From Effusibacillus lacus (GTDB lineage: Bacteria > Bacillota > Bacilli > Tumebacillales > Effusibacillaceae): 51,448 bases of DNA. The translations under genes and the position numbers were made by a program. Location of the stretch: assembly GCF_002335525.1 (NCBI RefSeq), contig NZ_BDUF01000044.1, positions 14,272 to 65,719 of the forward strand, written 5' to 3'. The notes below the pieces were generated by a model that searched no databases, was not told the DNA's origin, and saw only the letters and a program-made list of their open reading frames with translations. Shown here in pieces: positions 42,939 to 51,362 of this stretch. Numbering within the stretch: position 1 is the stretch's first letter; each line of letters starts with the position of its first letter.

Positions 42939-44096
42939 TTACACGCCAAATGATGAAGGAATTTCCGATTTCGCAATCGCGAGTTCAATGCCGTTCGAGG
43001 ATTTTCTTGCAATATAGGTATCAAACCCGTCTTGGGGTGATCTTTCCATCAAAAGCTCGGCTAACGGCACCTGTACATATTGGCGCACCGCTCTGTTTAA
43101 AGCACGGGCTCCGAAACGCTTGTCAAATCCTTTGTCCACCAAAAATTGCTTTGCAGAGGGATCCAATGCCAAACGGCAATTGTGTCTGTGCAACCTTTTA
43201 TTTATTTGTTCCGTTGCCGTATCCGTAATTTCAAATAGAGTATGCTGTGAAAGCCAATTAAATGTGATAATGTCATCAATCCGGTTGATAAACTCCGGTC
43301 GAAACATGGCTTCCAATTTCCTTTTCACTACTTGATCGAGAAGCGACCCTTTTTCCCGGCCCTTCCACCCTTTCGGGTTTATAAAATGAATAAGCAGCTT
43401 TGCCATAAACAACAATTTATTATCGGCAAAACTTTGGATATCCCGTGCTCCCAAATTGCTGGTCATAAAGATAAGCGAATTGCGAAAATCGATTGTCTCC
43501 TCACCGGATGCAATTCTCATGATGCCATTATCGAAGATGTTCAATAATGTGAGAATCACTTGCGGGCTTGCTTTTTCGATCTCATCGAACAGGACAATGC
43601 CAGGTCTGCTGTAAGAACCCTCTATTTTTTCCTTATCCAGGATTGTGGAACCTTCTTTGCTTCCCACATATCCCGGCGGTGCCCCGGTAAGGGCAGCGGC
43701 GTAATGGTCGAGCGACAATGTGTTCATATCAACCCTGCAAAATGCATCCCGGTTCCCGTGGATTGCCTGGGCAAGCACGCGAACAATTTCCGTCTTTCCG
43801 ACACCTGTAGGCCCCAAAAACAAACCGATATATAAAGGTTTTTCCGGATCTGCCAGATCAGCCCTGACAATTTTCAACATGTTTTCTATGCACTGCAGTG
43901 CCTTTTCCTGCCCGAAAATTTTCTTGCGGAGCCGATTCATCACTTCCTCAACATCAAACCGATATCTCGTTTCAATTCTTCCCGCTGCCCGCTCTGTGGT
44001 TTTGGGATCGGAATCATGCACTCTTTGGCTCTCCTCCATCTCTTTTCGCTTGCGTTCCGCGGCAAGATATTCGAGCTTGTCATTTATAAACGGCAT
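42939..44096 (-). CDS. amiB: AmiB-like ClpA/B-type AAA+ ATPase
   Basis: 385 residues from the ATG at 44096 (GGAGGATACAG upstream). A single AAA+ module related to the second domain of ClpA/ClpB: Walker A GPTGVGKT (95-102), Walker B VLFDEIEKA, TSNLGARDI, and the ClpB-type C-terminal domain with GFDKRFGARALNRAVR. No N-terminal zinc domain and no protease partner. AmiB of the Pseudomonas aeruginosa amidase operon is a stand-alone ClpA/B-like ATPase of about 42 kDa, and this gene directly follows amiE, as there. Function in amide metabolism unknown; a chaperone or assembly role is plausible. Confidence 0.88.
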   Translation of the reverse strand: MPFINDKLEYLAAERKRKEMEESQRVHDSDPKTTERAAGRIETRYRFDVEEVMNRLRKKIFGQEKALQCIENMLKIVRADLADPEKPLYIGLFLGPTGVGKTEIVRVLAQAIHGNRDAFCRVDMNTLSLDHYAAALTGAPPGYVGSKEGSTILDKEKIEGSYSRPGIVLFDEIEKASPQVILTLLNIFDNGIMRIASGEETIDFRNSLIFMTSNLGARDIQSFADNKLLFMAKLLIHFINPKGWKGREKGSLLDQVVKRKLEAMFRPEFINRIDDIITFNWLSQHTLFEITDTATEQINKRLHRHNCRLALDPSAKQFLVDKGFDKRFGARALNRAVRQYVQVPLAELLMERSPQDGFDTYIARKSSNGIELAIAKSEIPSSFGV

Positions 44097-44120
44097 CTGT
44101 ATCCTCCATTCTCCCAATGT

Positions 44121-44160
44121 AAAGAAAAGGAGTCAGATATGGTTGGGAACCCGACTCCTT
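44121..44160 (-). terminator. Stem-loop with T-rich tail between amiE and amiB (partial terminator)
   Basis: AAGGAGTC and GACTCCTT (8 bp, perfect) enclose an 18-nt loop that itself can fold (GGTT...AACC), followed by TTCTTT on the minus strand. It lies 18 nt beyond the amiE stop and 24 nt before the amiB start, so read-through would set the amiB level. Confidence 0.7.
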
Positions 44161-44178
44161 CTTGAATCAATCCAGCTA

Positions 44179-45225
44179 TTATTTTTCGGCTACCAGAACT
44201 TTTCCTTCGTTTGGAATTCCTTCGATCGGGCACTCTGCGGTACCGACTGTCGATCTTGTGATGGCTTCCACATTTTCTCGCGCTTTCTCCGCATCGAGAA
44301 CCCATGTCCTGTAGAAATCAAATGGACATTCGGCAACCCCTTTGTCCCCCTCCCCGGAGTTGATTTTTCCCGTATAGCCTCTATGCAGAAGTTTGAAGAG
44401 GTGGTTCTGGGACTGCGCGTTCTTTCTGAAATCGCGAATTTGCGAAACGGATACTTCCGCATACTGAATCCCGTTTTCTTCGGTGCCGCATTCCCCGAGT
44501 GTTCTTCCGTCAAAGCCGATGATTGCGGAATGTCCAAAGTAGGAATAGACACCGTCAAACCCGGTTGCATTCGCCACTGCCACATAAGTGTTGTTTGCCC
44601 ATGCCATGGATTTCGCCATCATAATTTGCTGTTCCTTGGCCGGATACATGTACCCCTGACAGCGAACAATCAGTTCCGCACCTTTCATCGCACAATCCCG
44701 CCAAATTTCCGGATAATTGCCGTCATCGCAGATAATCAGGCTGACCTTCAGACCTTTGGGGCCTTCACACACATAGGTGCAATCACCGGGATACCACCCC
44801 TCAACCGGGCACCAGGGAATGATTTTTCTGTATTTCTGAACGATTTCTCCTTTGTTGTTCATCAAAATCAAGGTGTTGTAAGGTGTCTTGTTCGGGTGAT
44901 CCTCGTGCCGCTCCCCTGTTAAGGAGAAAACTCCCCACGTATTGGCTTTCCGACAAGCCTCCGCAAAGATTTCCGTCTCTTCGCCCGGGATAGCCGATGC
45001 GGTTTCATACATTTCTTGCGGATCATACATAATCCCGTGGGTGCTGTATTCCGGGAAAATCACCAAATCCATCCCCGGCAGCCCCTGTTTCATGCCAACG
45101 ATCATATTCGCAATATTCCTGGCATTTTCCAAAACTTCTTCTCTGGTATGCAGACGCGGCATTTTATAGTTAACCACCGCGACGCCCACGGTATCATGAC
45201 TGCTTGAAATATCTCCATGTCTCAT
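44179..45225 (-). CDS. amiE: Aliphatic amidase
   Basis: Nitrilase-superfamily acyl-amide amidohydrolase of 348 residues, hydrolysing short amides (acetamide, propionamide) to acid and ammonia. It matches P. aeruginosa AmiE nearly throughout: [20 protein letters not shown], then Glu59 (FPEYS), the Lys134 region (KYRKIIPW) and Cys166 ([11 protein letters not shown]), the catalytic Glu-Lys-Cys. The ATG at 45225 has AAAGGAGTG upstream; the open frame extends 25 codons further without homology. It follows the urea channel gene and precedes amiB. The product ammonia is a nitrogen source, and the adjacent transporters probably bring in amide or urea. Confidence 0.96.
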   Translation of the reverse strand: MRHGDISSSHDTVGVAVVNYKMPRLHTREEVLENARNIANMIVGMKQGLPGMDLVIFPEYSTHGIMYDPQEMYETASAIPGEETEIFAEACRKANTWGVFSLTGERHEDHPNKTPYNTLILMNNKGEIVQKYRKIIPWCPVEGWYPGDCTYVCEGPKGLKVSLIICDDGNYPEIWRDCAMKGAELIVRCQGYMYPAKEQQIMMAKSMAWANNTYVAVANATGFDGVYSYFGHSAIIGFDGRTLGECGTEENGIQYAEVSVSQIRDFRKNAQSQNHLFKLLHRGYTGKINSGEGDKGVAECPFDFYRTWVLDAEKARENVEAITRSTVGTAECPIEGIPNEGKVLVAEK

Positions 45226-45328
45226 TTCGAACACTCCTTTTTTAATGAGTTCTATAGTTTTCGTTTTTGACCCTTGCATGGGATTTGGCCTGCTTACCAA
45301 TTCTGTTACATTCTACTCACCCCCCTGA

Positions 45329-45348
45329 AAAACTCGCGGAGGAGTTTT
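45329..45348 (-). terminator. Weak stem-loop after the urea channel gene
   Basis: AAAACTC / GAGTTTT (7 bp) with a 6-nt loop lies just beyond the channel stop on the minus strand. The downstream T-run is poor. It could attenuate transcription into amiE. Confidence 0.35.
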
Positions 45349-45355
45349 GAGAGCA

Positions 45356-46285
45356 CTACCAGTTTCGCAAAAACTGCCTGCTGCCAAGATACAGCCAAGT
45401 GGTTAAAATAAAAGGCATTGTGAATGCCGGAAGGCCATAAGGTGCCAGAAAGACGCTGATGCCGGCAGTCATGGGAACGGAAAACGCCGCTCCAACAGCT
45501 CCCGCAATAAGCGCGGTTTTATTTCCGTGTCCGAACACACCGCCAATAGCCAAGAACGTGAGGGCCGCATTGTATCCATATAAGCCCGTGTTTAACCAGG
45601 ACATATCGGCCCGGAGAAAATAGGCCGTACTCCACCCAACAATCGACCCGCCGAGAGCAAGAAGCCCCTGCTTCCAACCGGCTAAAAACACTCCGACAAG
45701 GATGAGGATCCCCGCCCATAGATGATCCATAATATAAACCTGTCCTATCCCGTGAATCCATCCGCTTATCATATCCGGTGTTTCGTTGCGGTTAATTGTA
45801 ACGGCAGAAAGAGCTGCAGGTGACAGCGTCGGACCGATCTTTACCGCTTCGAAACGATAGGAGACGAGCAGAATCAACCAGGTCAAGACAGCAAACGGAA
45901 ATGTAAGCACAGGGATTTTCAATTTGGCAAGCCACTGCATCATTGCGGCTGTCACAACGGTCGACAAAAATGCGCCGATTAACGCGATCCACCACCTGTT
46001 TGAACCTTGCAAGAAAACAAATATTCCGATTCCGGTAAGCACGGCATTATATCCAAACAAGCCTTGATTGACGAGAGCTCTTTCGACTCTGCCAAGCCTT
46101 CCTGCAGCAGTCCCAATCATCGTTGACAACACGGCTACCATTCCAAAGGAGAAAGAAGCCGCCGTGATACCAAGTAACACCACGAATCCGGTCAACGCAT
46201 TTTCCACCAGGATGACCTGCGAAATACCCCTTAATGCAGCTTTTGTAAAAGAAGAGAATTCACTTTTATTCCATTTTGGATACAG
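45356..46285 (-). CDS. Urea transporter (UT family), possible CTG start
   Basis: Channel-type urea transporter with two repeated halves: FGYNAVLTGI, LTFPFAVLTW in the first and LYGYNAALTFLAIGG, FTMPFILTTW in the second, plus about 10 membrane segments. It passes urea or small amides down their gradient. The first ATG/GTG/TTG start (GTG at 46207) has no ribosome site. Upstream in frame the translation still looks like family sequence (ALRGISQVILVENALTG), and AAGGGAG lies 9 nt before a CTG at 46285, just after the urtE stop. I therefore place the start at CTG (309 residues); with the GTG it has 283. It forms a second uptake route beside UrtABCDE. Confidence 0.85.
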   Translation of the reverse strand: MYPKWNKSEFSSFTKAALRGISQVILVENALTGFVVLLGITAASFSFGMVAVLSTMIGTAAGRLGRVERALVNQGLFGYNAVLTGIGIFVFLQGSNRWWIALIGAFLSTVVTAAMMQWLAKLKIPVLTFPFAVLTWLILLVSYRFEAVKIGPTLSPAALSAVTINRNETPDMISGWIHGIGQVYIMDHLWAGILILVGVFLAGWKQGLLALGGSIVGWSTAYFLRADMSWLNTGLYGYNAALTFLAIGGVFGHGNKTALIAGAVGAAFSVPMTAGISVFLAPYGLPAFTMPFILTTWLYLGSRQFLRNW

Positions 46286-46304
46286 TGTTTTGTTCTCCCT
46301 TCCG

Positions 46305-47003
46305 TCAGATAGTCAAGTACCGCTTGATTGTCTCCATTGGCACCTCTTTCGCGCTGCCTGACGTTACAATTGAGCCTTTTTCCATGATGTAGAATTGGTC
46401 GGCGATCTTGAAAGCAAAATCAAGGTTCTGCTCTACAATAAAAACCGCTAGCCCTTTTTCTTTATGGACCCGGTTTAAAATCTGGGCAATTTCAGCCACA
46501 ACATTGGGTTGTATACCTTCAGACGGTTCATCCAAAAACAGGATCGCAGGTTCTGACATTAATGCGCGACCAATTGCCAATTGTTGCTGCTGCCCGCCAG
46601 ACAGAACCCCTCCGTTACGTGACAGGTGTTCCTTTAAGACCGGGAAATAGTTCAATACTTCTTCCATTCGCTTTTCCGTCTCTTTCGGGTTATGGGCCAT
46701 CGCACCGAGTTCCAGATTTTCTTTAACGGTCAGCATCGGTATGATCTCCCGTCCTTGGGGCACATACGCCAGACCCATGCGGGATCGTTGATAAGGTTGT
46801 ATTTTCGTAATCTCCCTTTTCTCAAACGAGATTTTCCCTTCCCTGGCAGGCAAAAGTCCCATTAAACTCTTTAGCAGCGTGGTTTTCCCCACACCGTTTC
46901 GGCCCATCAAGCAGACTTTGTCTCCCGCGTTCACTTTGATGCTCACGCCGTTTATTACTCGGCTCTTCCCGTACGAAACATGGAGTTGTTCTACGCTAAG
47001 CAT
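46305..47003 (-). CDS. urtE: Urea/short-amide ABC transporter ATP-binding protein
   Basis: LivF-type ATPase, 232 residues. Walker A GRNGVGKT, Q-loop with YVPQGREIIPMLTV, signature LSGGQQQQLAIGRAL, Walker B ILFLDEPSEGIQP. The ATG at 47003 has GGGAGG 7 nt upstream; GTG at 47009 abuts it. It overlaps urtD by 8 nt. SEGIQPNVV is characteristic of UrtE over LivF. Confidence 0.93.
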   Translation of the reverse strand: MLSVEQLHVSYGKSRVINGVSIKVNAGDKVCLMGRNGVGKTTLLKSLMGLLPAREGKISFEKREITKIQPYQRSRMGLAYVPQGREIIPMLTVKENLELGAMAHNPKETEKRMEEVLNYFPVLKEHLSRNGGVLSGGQQQQLAIGRALMSEPAILFLDEPSEGIQPNVVAEIAQILNRVHKEKGLAVFIVEQNLDFAFKIADQFYIMEKGSIVTSGSAKEVPMETIKRYLTI

Positions 47004-47742
47004 GGACACCCTCCCTTAGGTAGACTTCCTGCACTTTTGTGTTCTGTTCGATTTCTGCCAGCGAACCCTCTGCCAGCAACCGGCCCTGATGCAGTACGGT
47101 TACTTTCCTGGCAATTTGACGAACAAATGACATATCGTGTTCGACTACTATAATGGAACGGTCTTTAAACAACGTTTCGATCAAAACTCCGGTCTTGTAA
47201 GTTTCCTCGGCTGTCATTCCCGCAGTCGGTTCGTCAAGAATGATCAATTCCGGATCTTGAGCGAGCAACATCCCGATTTCCAGCCACTGCCGCTCTCCAT
47301 GAGACAGGTTTACCGCCACATGATGGGCCTTTTCCAAGAGATCGATCCTTTGCAAAATTTCGTGAATCTTATCGCGGATCTCTTGGTTTTTTCGATAAAA
47401 CAATGCTTTAAAAACTTGATAGTAACCTTTCATGGAGACCTCAATGTTTTCGTAGACAGTCATGTTGTCAAACACATTGGGGCCTTGAAATTTACGCCCC
47501 ACTCCCAATTTTGAAATCTGATAAGGTTCCAGACCGGTAATATTGTGCCCATTCAACAGTACGTTCCCGGACGTCGGTTTGGTTTTTCCTGTGATTAAAT
47601 CCATAAACGTGGTTTTCCCGGCACCGTTCGGACCAAGAATAACACGCAATTCCCCTTTTTCCAGCGAGAAATTCAAGTCCGAAACCGCTTTAAACCCGTT
47701 GAATTCTACGGTTAATCCTTGTGTTTCCAAGACTGACGGCAT
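46996..47742 (-). CDS. urtD: Urea/short-amide ABC transporter ATP-binding protein
   Basis: LivG-type ATPase of about 248 residues from the ATG at 47742 (GGAGG 8 nt upstream). Walker A GPNGAGKTTFMDLITGKTKP, LSHGERQWLEIGMLLAQDP (signature with the UrtD-type LSHGERQWLE), Walker B LIILDEPTAGMTAEE. Partner of UrtE on the inner face of the UrtBC channel. Confidence 0.94.
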   Translation of the reverse strand: MPSVLETQGLTVEFNGFKAVSDLNFSLEKGELRVILGPNGAGKTTFMDLITGKTKPTSGNVLLNGHNITGLEPYQISKLGVGRKFQGPNVFDNMTVYENIEVSMKGYYQVFKALFYRKNQEIRDKIHEILQRIDLLEKAHHVAVNLSHGERQWLEIGMLLAQDPELIILDEPTAGMTAEETYKTGVLIETLFKDRSIIVVEHDMSFVRQIARKVTVLHQGRLLAEGSLAEIEQNTKVQEVYLREGVHA

Positions 47743-47770
47743 GCATCTCACCTCCTGTCAAGGTCGCCAC

Positions 47771-48844
47771 TCAACTGCCTGCTTCCAAATTTCCCATCTG
47801 TGGCACCGTTCCCTGGTTTTGTTGTTTGGACAAAACCCGGCCGTTCCACCATTTGAGCAAAGAACCGTAAATTCCGTCCGGCAAAAACAAGACGATTAAT
47901 ACGATGATCGAACCAATCAACAGTTGCCAGATTTCGGGGTATTGTTCCGACAGAAGGTCGGACAGCCAATTAAGAATCAAAGCTCCTATTACCGCCCCCA
48001 TCAGCGTACCGCGTCCGCCGATCGCCAACCAAACGACAAGCAGTGTAGACATCCCGATGCCAATATCCTGCGGAGAAATAAATCCGTTGATCGGAACATA
48101 AAGCATCCCCGCTAACCCGGATAAGAACCCGGAAATCGTAAAAATAAAGATTTTATAGCTTGCCGGATTGTAGCTGAAAAACCGGATACGGTTCTCGTTT
48201 TCCCGAACGGCTTTCACTGTTTTGCCAAAGTGGGATCCAGTCAACCATCGGGTTAACAAATACACTCCAACCGCCACGATCAGCACCAGATAGTAATAGG
48301 TTGTGAGTTCCAGTGGTTCGCCAAAGACCGGAAAACGGGGGAGTCCCATCAACCCGTTAAATCCGCCGGTATACGCCTGCAGGTTAATGACCAGCAATTC
48401 GAACAACTGTGCCAGTGCGAGGGTTATGATCGAGAAATAAACGCCGCTGACACTGCTCCTGAAAATGAAGAACCCGATGATGGCCGCCAACAGGGCGGGC
48501 AGAAGCATCCCCAGCAGAAAGGCAACCGGTGTACTCAAAAGCGGTTTGAGGAAAACCGGAATTTCGTTTATTCCAAAACGGGTCATAAACGTGGGCACAC
48601 CCTGCTGAAGTACATAGGACAAAGCCAGCATATAACCGCCCAATCCGAAGAACACCGCGTGTCCCAAACTTAGCAGCCCGGTATATCCCCAAACCAAATC
48701 GAGAGCGAGTGCAAAAATGATAAACACGATAAACTTGCCCATCAGCTCCACACGGAAATCTGAAGCCAAGAACGGAAAAGCAGCCAGAAAGACCAGAATG
48801 AGACCACCGATGCTGCCTTCAATCCCTAGACGTTTTGTTTGCAT
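47771..48844 (-). CDS. urtC: Urea/short-amide ABC transporter permease
   Basis: LivM-type permease, 357 residues with about 9-10 membrane segments. Characteristic parts: GYTGLLSLGHAVFFGLGGYM, LVVWLAIGGRGTLMGAVIGA and the family loop TGGFNGLMGLPRFP. UrtC proteins have the longer LivM architecture seen here. ATG at 48844 with AAAGGAGAT upstream, 4 nt from the urtB stop. Confidence 0.93.
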   Translation of the reverse strand: MQTKRLGIEGSIGGLILVFLAAFPFLASDFRVELMGKFIVFIIFALALDLVWGYTGLLSLGHAVFFGLGGYMLALSYVLQQGVPTFMTRFGINEIPVFLKPLLSTPVAFLLGMLLPALLAAIIGFFIFRSSVSGVYFSIITLALAQLFELLVINLQAYTGGFNGLMGLPRFPVFGEPLELTTYYYLVLIVAVGVYLLTRWLTGSHFGKTVKAVRENENRIRFFSYNPASYKIFIFTISGFLSGLAGMLYVPINGFISPQDIGIGMSTLLVVWLAIGGRGTLMGAVIGALILNWLSDLLSEQYPEIWQLLIGSIIVLIVLFLPDGIYGSLLKWWNGRVLSKQQNQGTVPQMGNLEAGS

Positions 48845-48847
48845 AGG

Positions 48848-49705
48848 CTATCTCCTTTCCATCCTGAACAAACCTTCCGGTTTGAAGCGAATTACCAATA
48901 TGATCAGCAGGAACACCAGAATTTTTGCTCCTGTTTCACCGCTGATTGTCGTTAATAATTGGCTGGTTTCCCCGATAACCCCTGAACCCAAGGCGGTTCC
49001 GGCCAACGATCCGACACCTCCGAGAACCACGGTCATAAAAGCATCAACCAAATAGCTGAGTCCCATGGTTGGAGAAACCGTCTTCAACGGCGCCAGCACG
49101 GCACCGGCTACACCCGCCAGTCCTGCACCGAAAGCGAATGTATACGTATCGATTCTTGAAGTATTGATTCCCAGACACTCGCTCATTTCACGGTTTTGCG
49201 CAACGGTTCGAAACTGAGTTCCAAATTTGGTTTTGAACAGAATGAAGGTTGTGGCAATCAATAAACCGATAGCAAACAAAATAATGAACAACCGAAAGTG
49301 CGGAATTACAATTTGGCCGATTTCCAACTTGTCCGCCAGCGGACTGATCACTGTTTTTCCGTCCGGCCCGAAAATCATCCGGATTACTTGTTGAAGAATG
49401 ATAGATATTCCCCAAGTGGCAAGCAAAGTTTCGAGGGGACGACCGTAGAGCCTCTTAATGACCAAAGTTTCCATCAAAAAACCGACGATTGCCGCAACGA
49501 CAAAAGCAGCCAACATGCCGACATAAAAGGGAAGATCGTTCAAGGTGTACACCACATAGGTTGTATAAGCCCCGATCATGATCAGTTCCCCGTGAGCCAT
49601 GTTGATCACTTTCATGACCCCGAAAATGATACTCAAGCCCAAAGCGACAATTACCAAAATTCCCGCAACGCTCGCACCGTCCGCAATTTGCTGCATGATT
49701 TCCAC
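48848..49705 (-). CDS. urtB: Urea/short-amide ABC transporter permease
   Basis: LivH-type permease of 285 residues from the GTG at 49705 (AAGGGGGG 6 nt upstream); the open frame runs 42 codons further into the urtA 3' end but that part is not family-like. Segments: VALGLSIIFGVMKVINMAHG, GRPLETLLATWGISIILQQV, and the EAA-like GVGSLAGTALGSGVIG. About 8 membrane segments. Confidence 0.93.
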   Translation of the reverse strand: MEIMQQIADGASVAGILVIVALGLSIIFGVMKVINMAHGELIMIGAYTTYVVYTLNDLPFYVGMLAAFVVAAIVGFLMETLVIKRLYGRPLETLLATWGISIILQQVIRMIFGPDGKTVISPLADKLEIGQIVIPHFRLFIILFAIGLLIATTFILFKTKFGTQFRTVAQNREMSECLGINTSRIDTYTFAFGAGLAGVAGAVLAPLKTVSPTMGLSYLVDAFMTVVLGGVGSLAGTALGSGVIGETSQLLTTISGETGAKILVFLLIILVIRFKPEGLFRMERR

Positions 49706-49766
49706 TACAATCCCCCCTTCTTTTTTTGATGCGGGAGTAAGGTCACCCCCACTCCTGTCGTTTTGA

Positions 49767-51008
49767 TTAATGGAGATGACAAGTTTTCTCTTTATCCGGG
49801 AAAAGAATCTTTGCCCACGGTTCAGGTGCAATCGGTTCTTTCGATTCTTTCACCACATGGAATTGACCGTCTTTGCCGATTTTTGCGATCCGTGAGTACA
49901 GATACGCATGATTGTTATGTTCATCAATCTTGATCTTGCCTTGCGGAGCTTGGAACTCCAAACCTGCGAAAGCTTTGATCAATTTTTCCGCATTTCGTAT
50001 GTCATCTGTTTTTTCCAGCGCCTTGGCCAGCAAATGAGTAGAGAAATAGGCAGCCTCAATCACGGAGGTGATCGGTTCGTTTTGACCGTATTTTGTATGG
50101 TACGCTTCAACAAATTTCTTGTTTTCCGGCGTATCCAGCGACTGGAAGTACCCGTAAGAAGTGATATGGCCTTCCCCCACTTCAGCGCCCATCGCGGCAA
50201 GGTCCGTTTCAGCCGTAATCGGACTTGCAATCGGCATTTTGGCAGGATCCAAACCATAGCTCTTGTACTGTTTGTAGAAAGCCGCCACACTGTCGCCCAC
50301 CAAATCGGAGAAAATCACATTCGGTTGAGCGGATTTGATCTTGTTAATTACTGAAGCAAATTCGGAATGTCCGATTGGCACATATTCTTCTCCCACCACT
50401 TCGCCTCCGAATTTCTTCAACAAGGCTTTCACCTGCTTGTTGGTTTCAGCAGGATACACATAATCAGAACCAATAAAGAAAAACTTTTTGCCGTAATTCT
50501 CGATCATCCAGGGGACGAAGTCTTGCAACTGTTGATTGGGAGTGGCGCCGGTATATATGATATTTTTTGAACACTCTTCCCCTTCATAAAGGGTCGGGTA
50601 GACCAAGACGCCTTTGTTCTGCTCCACAATCGGAAGCATCGCCTGTCGGCTGGCTGAGGTGTAGCCCCCGACAATAGCCACAACCTTGTCTTGCTGCAAC
50701 AATTTCTTTGCTTTGGTTGCAGCAACCGAAGGTTGGGATGCCAAGTCTTCTTGAACGGGGATGAGTTTCTTTCCTTTTACCCCTCCGTTGGCGTTTATTT
50801 CTTCAATAGCAAGCAGCGCGGCATTTGCCATTCCCTTTTCAGTAACGGCTGTCGCACCGCTTAGTGAAAAGAGTATCCCCACTTTGATTCCATCACTGTC
50901 TGATCCTCCGCCGGAATTGCCGGATGTTTTTTTTGCTCCCCCGCAACCAGTGAGCAGCATTGTCATAGCCAACCCCACAGCAGCCGAATTCCATAACCAT
51001 TTTTTCAT
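49767..51008 (-). CDS. urtA: Urea/short-amide ABC transporter substrate-binding lipoprotein
   Basis: 413 residues with a lipoprotein signal peptide (KKWLWNSAAVGLAMTMLL, lipobox LTGC with Cys22) followed by a Gly/Ser linker, so it is anchored outside the membrane. Periplasmic-binding fold type I: VGILFSLSGATAVTEKGMAN, VGGYTSASRQAMLP, and a YVYPAETN segment typical of UrtA and amide sensor AmiC/FmdD. The ATG at 51008 overlaps the stop of an amidase remnant (ATGA). Family members bind urea, formamide or acetamide; the neighbouring amiE suggests short amides as well as urea. Confidence 0.94.
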   Translation of the reverse strand: MKKWLWNSAAVGLAMTMLLTGCGGAKKTSGNSGGGSDSDGIKVGILFSLSGATAVTEKGMANAALLAIEEINANGGVKGKKLIPVQEDLASQPSVAATKAKKLLQQDKVVAIVGGYTSASRQAMLPIVEQNKGVLVYPTLYEGEECSKNIIYTGATPNQQLQDFVPWMIENYGKKFFFIGSDYVYPAETNKQVKALLKKFGGEVVGEEYVPIGHSEFASVINKIKSAQPNVIFSDLVGDSVAAFYKQYKSYGLDPAKMPIASPITAETDLAAMGAEVGEGHITSYGYFQSLDTPENKKFVEAYHTKYGQNEPITSVIEAAYFSTHLLAKALEKTDDIRNAEKLIKAFAGLEFQAPQGKIKIDEHNNHAYLYSRIAKIGKDGQFHVVKESKEPIAPEPWAKILFPDKEKTCHLH

Positions 51009-51362
51009 TGAATACCCCTCCTCTTGATCAATCGATATTTTCTTTCTTTCTCGTCAGAAGGCACCGGATAGGGCCGGGTGATCTTTTCAGTCTGATCTTT
51101 AAAATTTTCAGGCTGGTTTGCCCAAGCGTAAATGTAATCATATGGGCATCTGGAGTCGCCCTCCGCCAGACCGTAAGCCGCATAGCCCCGGTGATTCAGA
51201 TTAAAAAGATGGTTTTCCGCCGTCCAGTTCATACGCGCGTCCCGAATCGCACTGATCGACAACAGCGCATACGTGACTTGGTCGGGTGTCCCGTCACACT
51301 CTGCAATAATGGAACCGTCGAAGTTGACTACATTCGAATACCCGAAATAAGAATTGATGCTA
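51005..51362 (-). pseudogene. Amidase (AmiE/AmiF-type) C-terminal remnant
   Basis: The frame contains SYFGYSNVVNFDGSIIAECD, AENHLFNLNHRGYAAYGLAE and a CPYDYIYAWANQPENF segment. These match the C-terminal third of AmiE ([42 protein letters not shown]) but are clearly a different gene from amiE at 44179. The catalytic Glu, Lys and Cys lie in the missing N-terminal part. The open frame extends to 51379 only through unrelated sequence. Its stop overlaps the urtA start (ATGA), so urtA once followed a full amidase gene in the operon. Confidence 0.8.
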
